NCBI GenBank assembly: GCA_049296795.1
Contig: JBAQTC010000009.1
Location: 124,001 to 188,000, forward strand
Length of the DNA: 64,000 bases
Source of the DNA: CAXNKH01 sp049296795
Lineage (GTDB): Bacteria > Pseudomonadota > Gammaproteobacteria > Burkholderiales > Burkholderiaceae_C
Direction of reading: 5' to 3'
In this document: positions 42,790 through 50,997 of the stretch, piece after piece
Numbering within the stretch: position 1 is the first letter of the stretch
Layout: each line of letters opens with the position of its first letter
Translations under genes and position numbers: made by a program
Notes under the pieces: model-generated
Database searches by the model: none
What the model was told of the DNA's origin: nothing
What the model saw: only the letters and a program-made list of their open reading frames with translations

Positions 42790-43839
42790 TCAAGCCCCCT
42801 TGGGCGCGTTCGCACCCGCGGGCAACAAGGCAATGCCCAGCTGCTGGCGAACGCGGTTTTCAATCTCAAACGCCAACTCGGGGTTTTCGCGCAGAAATTC
42901 ACGGGCGTTGTCGCGGCCTTGGCCGATTTTTTCCCCGTTGTAGGCATACCAAGCGCCCGATTTGTCGATGATGTTGGCGTTCACCCCCATGTCGATGATT
43001 TCGCCGTGGCGGCTAATACCTTCACCAAACAGGATGTCAAACTCGGCCATTTTGAACGGCGACGCCACTTTGTTTTTAACCACTTTGACCCTGGTTTCGT
43101 TGCCAATGGCTTCGTCGCCTTTTTTGATGGTGCCGATGCGACGAATGTCCAACCTGACAGAAGCGTAAAACTTCAGCGCATTGCCGCCGGTGGTGGTCTC
43201 GGGGCTGCCGAACATGACGCCGATCTTCATCCGGATCTGGTTAATAAAGATCACCATGCAATTGGTTTTTTTGATGTGGGCGGTGAGCTTGCGCAGCGCC
43301 TGGCTCATCAAGCGCGCCTGCAGACCGGGCAGCGAGTCGCCCATATCGCCTTCAAGCTCAGCCTTCGGGGTCAAGGCGGCCACCGAATCGACCACGATCA
43401 AATCGACCGCACCCGAGCGCACCAGGGAATCGACAATCTCCAACGCCTGTTCGCCGGTGTCGGGCTGACTGATCAGCAAATCCTGCAAATTCACGCCGAG
43501 TTTTTGCGCGTACTGGATGTCGAGTGCGTGCTCGGCATCGACAAATGCGCACTGGCCGCCTATTTTTTGCATTTCAGCAATCGCCTGCAAGGTCAGCGTG
43601 GTTTTGCCAGAGGACTCTGGGCCATAGATTTCGACCACCCGACCACGGGGCAAGCCGCCCACCCCCAGCGCAACGTCAAGCCCGAGCGAGCCGGTGGAGA
43701 CGACCTGGATGTCTTCTATCACTTCGCCTTCGCCCAGACGCATGATGGTTCCTTTGCCAAACTGTTTTTCAATCTGGGCCAGGGCAACTTGCAAGGCTTT
43801 GGCTTTTTCACTATTGGGGGTTTTGACGGCGGTGTCCAT
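42790..43839 (-). CDS. recA: Recombinase RecA
   Basis: ATP-dependent strand-exchange protein and co-protease for LexA. 349 residues from the ATG at 43839, with AAGGAG eight bases upstream. Walker A GPESSGKTT at residues 73-81, FVDAEHALDIQYA, Walker B LIVVDSVAAL, NQIRMKIGVMFG and the L2 loop SPETTTGGNALKFYASVR. C-terminus ends LGIALLPAGANAPKGA. A near-consensus LexA box lies upstream. Divergent from a MarR-type gene. Confidence 0.98.
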   Translation of the reverse strand: MDTAVKTPNSEKAKALQVALAQIEKQFGKGTIMRLGEGEVIEDIQVVSTGSLGLDVALGVGGLPRGRVVEIYGPESSGKTTLTLQAIAEMQKIGGQCAFVDAEHALDIQYAQKLGVNLQDLLISQPDTGEQALEIVDSLVRSGAVDLIVVDSVAALTPKAELEGDMGDSLPGLQARLMSQALRKLTAHIKKTNCMVIFINQIRMKIGVMFGSPETTTGGNALKFYASVRLDIRRIGTIKKGDEAIGNETRVKVVKNKVASPFKMAEFDILFGEGISRHGEIIDMGVNANIIDKSGAWYAYNGEKIGQGRDNAREFLRENPELAFEIENRVRQQLGIALLPAGANAPKGA

Positions 43840-43898
43840 GAGAATCTCCTTAAAAAACAAGGGGTTGTGATCTTGTTCCATCTGCTTTTAATTACAGG

Positions 43899-43914
43899 CT
43901 GGATACTTGAACAG
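43899..43914 (-). promoter_or_regulatory. Candidate LexA (SOS) box of recA
   Basis: Minus strand CTGTTCAAGTATCCAG matches CTGT-N8-ACAG except for one base (CCAG), 60 bases before the recA start. The core promoter is not clear to me. Confidence 0.55.
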
Positions 43915-43980
43915 TAGTTTAACGCGACAAGTTGAAATTTGTAACCACTATTTTTAGTCAGTTTGGTTTACTATTAACCC

Positions 43981-44457
43981 ATGTCTGAAACCACTGCATC
44001 GCAGAGCTGGCGCGTCACCCATTTGGGGCGTTTGCTAGGCCATGCCATGCGCCGTTTTGACGCGCGGGTGCTCACGCTGATGGCACACAACGTCGAGGTA
44101 CCGCTGGCCCTGTCCAACCTGGCAGCGCGGGGCCAGATCAGCGCCGCCCACATCCACATCACCCGCCATCTGTCCCTGGGCGGCTCACGCCTGAGTGAAC
44201 TGGCGCAAAGCGCGGGAATGAGCAAACAAGCCATGGGCAAGCTGGTTGACCAGTGCGAAGCCTGGGGGCTGGTCAGTCGCGCGATCGATGTACGTGATGC
44301 GCGGGCCAAAACCGTGGTGTTCAGCGACACCGGGCTGGCCTGGCTGGCTGCGTTTCAAGCCGCTGTGGGGCAAGCCGAAGCAGAGTTCCGCCAGGAAGTG
44401 GGTGGCAACGTGGCTGCTGTGGTGGCGCTGGGGCTGGAAGCCTACGCCAGCGGTTAA
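43981..44457 (+). CDS. MarR family transcriptional regulator
   Basis: 158-residue winged-helix regulator. ISAAHIHITRHLSLGGSRLS (about residues 53-72), then LAQSAGMSKQAMGKLVDQCE as the recognition helix (about 75-94) and the beta wing AIDVRDARAKTVVFSDTGL. Divergent from recA, 141 bases between starts, where AT-rich TTTGGTTTACTATTAAC may be part of its operator. Ligand and targets unknown. Confidence 0.87.
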   Translation: MSETTASQSWRVTHLGRLLGHAMRRFDARVLTLMAHNVEVPLALSNLAARGQISAAHIHITRHLSLGGSRLSELAQSAGMSKQAMGKLVDQCEAWGLVSRAIDVRDARAKTVVFSDTGLAWLAAFQAAVGQAEAEFRQEVGGNVAAVVALGLEAYASG

Positions 44458-44469
44458 TTTGGGGCCGGC

Positions 44470-44688
44470 CTAGGGCTTGGGGCCGGGCGTGAAATTAGGC
44501 AGCTCGGGGCTGGCTGGACTGAGCTGTGGGCTGATCAACTGCAGCGCTTCGGGCCTGATTTGTTGCTGCAGGCGCTGGGGTTCGGACTGCTGCGCTGGCG
44601 AAAGTCCATAAAAGCGCAGCCAGCCCTGGGACCAAGCGAAATAAGCACCATTGAGCAGCAGCAGGAGTAAGACCAGAGTTCGCAACAT
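44470..44688 (-). CDS. Small membrane-anchored protein, like the N-terminus of a SPOR protein
   Basis: 72-residue protein with an N-terminal helix (MLRTLVLLLLLLNGAYFAWS, residues 3-20) and a Pro/Gln-rich tail with SPAQQSEPQRLQQQI. Burkholderiales often have a SPOR-domain (peptidoglycan-binding) protein with this kind of start downstream of birA; here the chain stops before any SPOR domain, so it is either a short version or a truncated one. Five bases after birA. Confidence 0.7.
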   Translation of the reverse strand: MLRTLVLLLLLLNGAYFAWSQGWLRFYGLSPAQQSEPQRLQQQIRPEALQLISPQLSPASPELPNFTPGPKP

Positions 44689-44692
44689 AGGT

Positions 44693-45529
44693 TCAGAGGG
44701 GTTGGCTGGGTTGACTGGATTGCGTTGAGGCAGGACGGACGCTGACTTCGGAACTGGTGACTTTAATCAGCCCGCAAGCCGTGCGCAACAGCAAGGCACC
44801 CGCATCGTCAACGCCTTGGGCCACGCCCTGCGTTCCATCACTCAGCAGCACGGGGCGTTCACGCAGTGCATCACGCGCCTCAAACGCTTTGCGCAAGGGC
44901 GCAAAACCTTGGGCCTCGAACCGCTTGACCGCCTGCACCAAGGGCGCAGCCAGACGCAGCAGGGCTTGCGGACCATCCATCTCGGGCAGCAGCTCGGTCA
45001 ACCAGGCTGGTGCGGTACTGAGACCGCTGGCCTGGGGCTCCAGCAGATTGAGTCCGACCCCAATCACCGCGTAGCGCCGATCAGCGACATGGGTGGTTTC
45101 TATCAAGATGCCTGCCAGCTTGCGGTCGGCCAGCCACACGTCGTTGGGCCACTTCAAACGCAGGTCGGGGTGCAAGCTGGTCGCCACGCTCAGGCCCACC
45201 GCCAGCGACAAACCCGACCAGTCCAGCGGCGCCAAGGGTAGGCCCAGCGAGAAAGTCAGGCCAGGCAAGCTGGCTCCCGGCGCAGAGACCACGTCGCTAT
45301 GCCACTGGCGGCCCTGGCGGCCACGGCCGGCGTTTTGTTGCAGCGCCACCAGCAAAACCGGCTCGAACCGCCCAGCGCGGGCACGACGCATCAGCTCGCT
45401 GTTGGTCGAATCGATCTGGGGCACCAACTCGACGCTGAAGTCCTCCAGCACAGGCAGCACGGCCTGCCTGATGGCCTCGAGCGGCCAAAGCCCAGTGGCG
45501 TCGGTCATAGCATCCATCAAGGCGCCCAT
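44693..45529 (-). CDS. birA: Biotin--[acetyl-CoA-carboxylase] ligase
   Basis: Attaches biotin to the carboxyl carrier protein of acetyl-CoA carboxylase. 278 residues from the ATG at 45529; in-frame sequence up to 45640 runs through the preceding gene and is rejected. No N-terminal helix-turn-helix, so it is a pure ligase and not a repressor. QIDSTNSELMRRARAG, QNAGRGRQGRQWHS (biotin/ATP loop, about residues 80-93) and LKWPNDVWLADRKLAGILIE are intact. Starts ten bases after the SET-domain gene. Confidence 0.93.
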   Translation of the reverse strand: MGALMDAMTDATGLWPLEAIRQAVLPVLEDFSVELVPQIDSTNSELMRRARAGRFEPVLLVALQQNAGRGRQGRQWHSDVVSAPGASLPGLTFSLGLPLAPLDWSGLSLAVGLSVATSLHPDLRLKWPNDVWLADRKLAGILIETTHVADRRYAVIGVGLNLLEPQASGLSTAPAWLTELLPEMDGPQALLRLAAPLVQAVKRFEAQGFAPLRKAFEARDALRERPVLLSDGTQGVAQGVDDAGALLLRTACGLIKVTSSEVSVRPASTQSSQPSQPL

Positions 45530-45539
45530 TGGTTCGTCG

Positions 45540-46031
45540 TTAGCGTTTGCCGCGCTTGGGCGCGAGCAAGGTACCACGACAGTTCTTGGAACCACACCAA
45601 CAGGGGAACTCGGCTTTGAGCTTGGCGGTGTAACGCTCATCGATGATCAAGCCGTAGTCGTAGTTGAGCTCTTCTCCGGCCGCGATGTTGCGCAAAGCCT
45701 TGATGAACACCCGTCCGCCTTCTTCGTCGGCTTCACAATTCGGATCGCAAGCGTGGTTGATCCAGCGCGCCGAGTTGCCACCGACCTTACCGTCGATCAC
45801 GTGCTTATCGTCGATGTGGAAATAAAAAGTGTGGTTCGGGTCACTCGGATCGTGCGGATGGCGGGCTTGCGCTTCGACCCAGCTGATAACCTCCCCGAGG
45901 TACTCCACCACGATTTCACCCTCGGCCAGATCTTGCACGGCAAAAACACCTTTACCATGGACACCCGAGCGCCGGGTTTGAATACGCCTACCGCTGGTTG
46001 GCGCCGGGCTTTGATTTTTTTTGGCTGGCAC
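45540..46031 (-). CDS. SET-domain protein-lysine methyltransferase
   Basis: 163-residue protein with a complete eukaryote-like SET domain: RRSGVHGKGVFAVQDLAEGE, ARWINHACDPNCEADE (the pseudoknot NHxCxPN motif) and GEELNYDYG, then a post-SET cysteine cluster PCWCGSKNCRGTLL. S-adenosylmethionine-dependent lysine methylation is expected; the substrate is unknown. No ATG is available; the GTG at 46031 (PAKKNQSPAP start) and a GTG at 46064 are both possible. Divergent from topB. Confidence 0.87.
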   Translation of the reverse strand: MPAKKNQSPAPTSGRRIQTRRSGVHGKGVFAVQDLAEGEIVVEYLGEVISWVEAQARHPHDPSDPNHTFYFHIDDKHVIDGKVGGNSARWINHACDPNCEADEEGGRVFIKALRNIAAGEELNYDYGLIIDERYTAKLKAEFPCWCGSKNCRGTLLAPKRGKR

Positions 46032-46165
46032 GTGCAAAAACTCTGTTATGTTGAAAGTGCACACATGTGCGCGTACGCGCCTACGCGTGAGAAGAGCGAA
46101 TTGTAGAAGAGCGCGGTGCGGTGCATGGTGTGGATCTACGTGATTGAAATTATTTTGAAGTTTTT

Positions 46166-49100
46166 ATGATGAAAACCCTGGTCATTGCAGAAAAGCCTTC
46201 GGTGGCACAAGACATCGTGCGCGCCCTCACGCCGCTGGCGGGCAAGTTCGACAAACACGACGAGTACTTTGAGAACGAGCGCTACGTGGTCACCAGCGCC
46301 GTCGGTCACCTGGTGGAGATTCAGGCGCCCGAGGCTTATGACGTCAAACGCGGCAAATGGAGCTTTGCCCACCTGCCCGTGATCCCGCCACACTTTGACT
46401 TGAAGCCGGTGGACAAAACCAAGACGCGCCTGAACGCTGTTATCAAACAGGCCAAGCGCAAAGACGTAGCCCAACTCATCAACGCCTGCGACGCGGGCCG
46501 CGAAGGTGAGCTGATTTTTCGACTGATCGAGCAGTATGCTGGTGGCGCCAAGCCACTGGGCAAGCCGGTTAGCCGCCTGTGGCTGCAATCCATGACGCCA
46601 CAGGCTATCCGCGACGGCTTTAGCGCCCTGCGTAGCGACCAACAAATGCAGCCGCTGGCCGATGCCGCGCGCTGCCGCTCCGAGGCCGACTGGCTGGTGG
46701 GCATCAACGGCACCCGCGCTATGACGGCGTTCAACTCGCGCGATGGCGGCTTCTTCCTGACCACCGTGGGCCGGGTGCAAACGCCCACCTTGTCGGTGGT
46801 GGTGGAGCGCGAAGAACAGATCAGAAAATTCGTCAGCCGCAATTATTGGGAAATTCACGCCACGTTTGCCGCGCAGGCCGGTGACTACCCGGCCAAGTGG
46901 TTCGACCCGAGCTGGAAGAAAGCCGCTGCGCAGGCGGCCGCAGGTCACAGCGATGAGCCCGACGCCGAGCTCAAGGCCGATCGGGTCTGGAGCGAACGCG
47001 AAGCACTGGCCATTGCCAACGCCGTGCGCGGTCAAACCGCCAGCGTGAGCGAGGAGAGCAAGCCCACCTCGCAGGCTGCGCCCCAGCTGTTTGACCTCAC
47101 CAGCTTACAACGCGAAGCCAATGGCAAGTTTGGCTACTCGGCCAAGACCACGCTGTCGATCGCGCAAAGCCTGTACGAGCGCCACAAGGCCTTGACCTAC
47201 CCCCGAACCGACTCGCGCAACCTGCCCGAGGACTACGTACCGGTGGTGAAAGATACCTTTGCCATGCTGGCCGACAGCGGCATGAAACACCTGGCCCCGT
47301 TTGCCGCCACCGCCATCCAGGGCGGCTACGTGCGCGCTAGCAAACGCATTTTTGACAACGCCAAGGTAAGCGACCACTTTGCCATCATCCCCACCCTGCA
47401 AGCGCCCAGCGGCCTGAGCGAGGCCGAGCAAAAGGTGTATGACCTGGTGGTGCGCCGCTTCATGGCAGTGTTTTTCCCGAGCGCGGAATACCAGGTGACG
47501 ACGAGGATCACCACAGTAGCCCCCACGCTCGGCATTAACGTGTCCTCGCTGCCCCCCGAGGGGGCTAATTTTGCTAGGGGCGGCCCGTCGCAAAATTCCG
47601 CCGCCAGTCATAGTTTCAAGACTGAAGGCAAAGTGCTGGTCAAGCCGGGCTGGCTGGCCATCTACGGCAAGGAAGCCGCCGAGGAAGTGGCCGACGCCAA
47701 AGACGGCGACAAAGGCCAAAGCCTGGTGCCCGTGGCCCACGGTGAAAAGGTCAAAACGGAGTCGGTCGATCCCAAGGGTCTGAAAACCCGGCCCCCGGCA
47801 CGCTATTCAGAGGCCACCCTGCTCGGCGCCATGGAAGGCGCGGGCAAGACGGTGGAAGACGATGAACTGCGCGAAGCCATGCAGGGCAAGGGCCTGGGCA
47901 CGCCAGCCACACGCTCTTCCATCATCGAGGGCCTGATCGCCGAGAAATACATGCTGCGCGAAGGCCGCGAACTGATTCCCACGGCCAAGGCCTTCCAGCT
48001 CATGACGCTGCTGCGCGGCCTGGGCGTGGAAGAACTCTCCAAAGCGGCACTCACCGGCGAGTGGGAGTACAAGCTGGCCCAGATGGAGCAGGGCCAGCTC
48101 AAGCGCGAAACCTTCATGGCCGAGATTGCCGCCATGACCGAGCGCATGGTGAAAAAAGCCAAAGAATACGACCGAGACACCATCCCCGGCGACTACGCCA
48201 CGCTGGGCGCGCCTTGCCCGAACTGTGGCGGCATCGTCAAAGAAAACTACCGCCGCTACACCTGCACGGGTGCAAGTGGCAAAGAAGACGGTTGTGGTTT
48301 CTCTTTTGGCAAAACCCCGGCCGGACGCACGTTTGAAGTGGCCGAAGTCGAGCAGTTCCTGCGCGAGCGAAAAATCGGACCACTCGATGGTTTCCGCTCC
48401 AAAGCGGGCTGGCCTTTCAGCGCTGAAATGGTCATCAAGTTCGACGAAGAAAGCAAGAACTACAAGCTCGAATTCGATTTTGGCGACGACAAAGCAGGCG
48501 AGGAAAGTGGTGAGCTGATCGACTTCTCGGCCCAAGAGGCGCTCGGCCCTTGCCCGAAGTGCGGCGCCGCCTCCGGCAACGCCCATGGCGGAACGGTGTT
48601 CGAGCATGGCAAGAACTATGTCTGCGATAAATCCGTTCCCACCTTGACCCAGCCCACGCCGAGCTGCGACTTCAAAAGCGGGCAAATCATCTTGCAGCAA
48701 CCGATTGAGCGCTCGCAGATGCAAAAACTGCTGGCCACCGGCAAGACCGATTTGCTCGACAAGTTTGTCTCCATGCGAACCCGCCGTGCTTTCAAAGCCA
48801 TGTTGGCCTGGGATGCAGTGGCGGGCAAAGTGATCTTCGAATTCGCACCGAGCAAATTCCCACCACGCAAAACGGCTGCTAAAACCGCGCTGCCCGCCCG
48901 AGCTGCGACCAAAAAATCGCCCGCCAAAGCCCCGGCCCAGAAAGTCAGCAAGGTAGCCGCTAAAAAAACCATCACAGCAGCAAGCAAATCGGCTGCCACC
49001 AAAACACCGAAAACCCCGCGTAAAACCAGCGCCGCCAGTGCCAAGCAGCCCAGCGCTGCACTGGCCGCCGTCATCGGCGCTGAACCGGTGGCCCGCACGG

Positions 49101-49261
49101 AGGTCATCAAGAAACTGTGGGACTACATCAAAGCCCAAGGCCTGCAAGACGGCGCCAACAAACGCGCCATCAATGCCGACGCCAAACTGCTCGCCGTGTT
49201 TGGCAAGCCGCAGGTGACGATGTTCGAACTGGCCGGGATTGTCGGCAAACACTTGAGCTAA
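46166..49261 (+). CDS. topB: DNA topoisomerase III with SWIB C-terminal domain
   Basis: Type IA topoisomerase that relaxes and decatenates DNA. 1031 residues, longer than E. coli TopB (about 650). Toprim domain at the start (TLVIAEKPSVAQDIVRAL, CDAGREGELIFRLIEQ), catalytic Tyr345 in LTYPRTDSRNLPEDY, three cysteine-type zinc-finger regions (PCPNCGGIVKENYRRYTC about 685; CPKCGAAS about 797). Residues about 453-480 are an in-frame repeat insertion. Residues about 900-965 form a Lys/Ala/Pro-rich histone-H1-like linker, and about 970-1030 a SWIB domain (VIKKLWDYIKAQGLQDG). An ATG three bases later (46169) is equally plausible. Confidence 0.94.
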   Translation: MMKTLVIAEKPSVAQDIVRALTPLAGKFDKHDEYFENERYVVTSAVGHLVEIQAPEAYDVKRGKWSFAHLPVIPPHFDLKPVDKTKTRLNAVIKQAKRKDVAQLINACDAGREGELIFRLIEQYAGGAKPLGKPVSRLWLQSMTPQAIRDGFSALRSDQQMQPLADAARCRSEADWLVGINGTRAMTAFNSRDGGFFLTTVGRVQTPTLSVVVEREEQIRKFVSRNYWEIHATFAAQAGDYPAKWFDPSWKKAAAQAAAGHSDEPDAELKADRVWSEREALAIANAVRGQTASVSEESKPTSQAAPQLFDLTSLQREANGKFGYSAKTTLSIAQSLYERHKALTYPRTDSRNLPEDYVPVVKDTFAMLADSGMKHLAPFAATAIQGGYVRASKRIFDNAKVSDHFAIIPTLQAPSGLSEAEQKVYDLVVRRFMAVFFPSAEYQVTTRITTVAPTLGINVSSLPPEGANFARGGPSQNSAASHSFKTEGKVLVKPGWLAIYGKEAAEEVADAKDGDKGQSLVPVAHGEKVKTESVDPKGLKTRPPARYSEATLLGAMEGAGKTVEDDELREAMQGKGLGTPATRSSIIEGLIAEKYMLREGRELIPTAKAFQLMTLLRGLGVEELSKAALTGEWEYKLAQMEQGQLKRETFMAEIAAMTERMVKKAKEYDRDTIPGDYATLGAPCPNCGGIVKENYRRYTCTGASGKEDGCGFSFGKTPAGRTFEVAEVEQFLRERKIGPLDGFRSKAGWPFSAEMVIKFDEESKNYKLEFDFGDDKAGEESGELIDFSAQEALGPCPKCGAASGNAHGGTVFEHGKNYVCDKSVPTLTQPTPSCDFKSGQIILQQPIERSQMQKLLATGKTDLLDKFVSMRTRRAFKAMLAWDAVAGKVIFEFAPSKFPPRKTAAKTALPARAATKKSPAKAPAQKVSKVAAKKTITAASKSAATKTPKTPRKTSAASAKQPSAALAAVIGAEPVARTEVIKKLWDYIKAQGLQDGANKRAINADAKLLAVFGKPQVTMFELAGIVGKHLS
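47521..47605 (+). repeat. Palindromic dispersed-repeat-like insertion inside topB
   Basis: In the conserved ITTVA / HSFKTEGKVLV junction of the topoisomerase core, 28 extra codons (47522-47605) keep the frame. The DNA holds the GC-rich stem CTGCCCCCCGAGGGGGCT (47549-47566) and then GGGGCGGCCC. This matches from memory a dispersed intergenic repeat of Comamonadaceae. No second copy is in the window. Confidence 0.65.
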
Positions 49262-49267
49262 AGCACG

Positions 49268-49987
49268 ATGACTTGGTCGATTTTGGCGCGCGATAAAGAA
49301 GGTCGCTTAGGGGTGGCGATTGCCAGCCGCTTCTTTGCAGTCGGCGCCTTGTGTGTTCACAGCCAACGAGGCGTCGGTGCGCTGGCCACCCAGGCTTTGA
49401 TGAACCCCTTGTATGGGCCGGCGGGGCTGAATTTGCTCAGCCTTGGGCGTTCTGCCGCCGAAGTCGCTGCGACCCTGCTGCTGGCCGACGCGGGCCGGGC
49501 GCAGCGCCAACTCCATCTGTTGCCCGCACAGGGGCCCGCAGCAGCCGTCACGGGAGAGGCCTGTATTCCTTGGTGCGGCCACTTGGTGGGAGACGACTTC
49601 AGCGTGGCCGGCAATATGCTGGCCGGGCCGCAGGTGATTGATGCCACGGCGCAAGCTTTTGTAGCGGCAGCGGGTCTGCCACTGGCCGAGCGCTTGCTGT
49701 TGGCGCTGGCCGCGGGCGAAGCTGCGGGTGGCGATAAACGCGGCAAGCAAGCAGCAGCCCTACGCATCCAGGGTGACGAGGACTATCCCGAGCTCGACCT
49801 ACGCGTCGATGACCATGCGGAGCCGGTGCTTGAGCTGCAACGCCTGTACCAAAAAAGTCTGGAACGCTACCAGCCCTTCATGGCCTGCTTGGCCGGCCGG
49901 CACGATGGCGTAGGCCTGATCGACCGCGCTCAAATCGAAGCCCGGGTTGAGCGCTTTCAAGCCAACCGAAACGCGCCAACAACATGA
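49268..49987 (+). CDS. DUF1028 family protein (putative Ntn-hydrolase)
   Basis: 239-residue protein of the DUF1028 family, which has an Ntn-hydrolase-like fold and is often fused or linked to peptide-related genes. MTWSILARDKEGRLGVAIAS at the start, RGVGALATQALMNPLYGP, GEACIPWCGHLVGDDFSVAG and LAAGEAAGGDKRGKQAAALR are the family blocks. It overlaps the first ABC ATPase gene by four bases, so it is part of the peptide-transporter operon; a role in cleaving imported peptides is a reasonable inference. Confidence 0.88.
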   Translation: MTWSILARDKEGRLGVAIASRFFAVGALCVHSQRGVGALATQALMNPLYGPAGLNLLSLGRSAAEVAATLLLADAGRAQRQLHLLPAQGPAAAVTGEACIPWCGHLVGDDFSVAGNMLAGPQVIDATAQAFVAAAGLPLAERLLLALAAGEAAGGDKRGKQAAALRIQGDEDYPELDLRVDDHAEPVLELQRLYQKSLERYQPFMACLAGRHDGVGLIDRAQIEARVERFQANRNAPTT

Positions 49988-50997
49988 GCGCCTTGCTCGA
50001 CGTGCGCGATCTGCGCACCACATTCGACACCGATGAAGGCCTGTTCGCTGCGGTTGACGGCGTGAGCTTCTCGGTGCATGCAGGGCGCACACTGGCCATC
50101 GTCGGCGAATCGGGTTGCGGCAAAAGCGTGACCTCACTCTCCATCATGGGCTTGGTTGCCAAATCCAACGGCGTGACGCAAGCCAGTTCGATCCAGTTTG
50201 AAGGGCGCGAGCTCATGGGTTTGGCTGAACGCGACATGCAGGACTTGCGCGGCAACGGCATGGCGATGATTTTTCAGGAGCCGATGAGTTCACTCAACCC
50301 GGCCTTCACCATCGGCGAGCAAATTGTTGAAGTCTTGCTGCGGCACCGCAACATCAGCCGGGCTGAAGCCAAGGCACGCGCGCTGGCCATGTTGCACAAA
50401 GTGCGCATACCTGCGCCTGAGCAACGTTTTGATGACTACCCGCACAAACTCTCCGGCGGGATGAGGCAACGCGTCATGATTGCCATCGCGCTGGCTTGTG
50501 AGCCTCGGCTGCTGATCGCCGATGAACCGACCACCGCGCTCGACGTCACGATTCAGGCCCAAATCCTGGACTTGATGCACACGCTACAGACCGAGACCGG
50601 CACCGCCATCATCCTGATCACGCACGACTTGGGCGTGGTGGCTGAGGTGGCCGACGAAGTACTGGTGATGTACGCCGGCCGTGTGGTCGAACGCGCACCC
50701 GTGCAGGCGCTGTTCTACGCTGCGCAGCACCCCTACACCATCGGTTTGCTGGGGTCGATCCCGCGACTGGACCGAACGCGCACGCGATTGGCCTCCATTG
50801 AGGGGCAAGTGCCCAGTCCATTACGCCGTCCAGCGGGCTGCAGCTTTGCCCAGCGCTGTCCCTTTGTGCAGCAGGCCTGCCGCAGTGAGGTGCCGCCTTT
50901 GCAGCAAGTCGGTCCCGCGCATTTCTCCGCCTGCCTGCGGGCACCGCTGGATCCGGCTGTCTTGCTGGCCGAGAAAGTTTCGGAACCTAGCCCATGA
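49984..50997 (+). CDS. Oligopeptide/dipeptide ABC transporter ATP-binding protein (DppD-like)
   Basis: 337-residue ATPase of a PepT-class importer. Walker A GESGCGKSV (about residues 40-48), signature LSGGMRQRV, Walker B LLIADEPTTALD, and the C-terminal oligopeptide-ABC block with cysteines (CSFAQRCPFVQQAC) that can hold an iron-sulfur cluster in DppD-type subunits. Four-base overlaps with DUF1028 and with the second ATPase. Confidence 0.94.
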   Translation: MSALLDVRDLRTTFDTDEGLFAAVDGVSFSVHAGRTLAIVGESGCGKSVTSLSIMGLVAKSNGVTQASSIQFEGRELMGLAERDMQDLRGNGMAMIFQEPMSSLNPAFTIGEQIVEVLLRHRNISRAEAKARALAMLHKVRIPAPEQRFDDYPHKLSGGMRQRVMIAIALACEPRLLIADEPTTALDVTIQAQILDLMHTLQTETGTAIILITHDLGVVAEVADEVLVMYAGRVVERAPVQALFYAAQHPYTIGLLGSIPRLDRTRTRLASIEGQVPSPLRRPAGCSFAQRCPFVQQACRSEVPPLQQVGPAHFSACLRAPLDPAVLLAEKVSEPSP

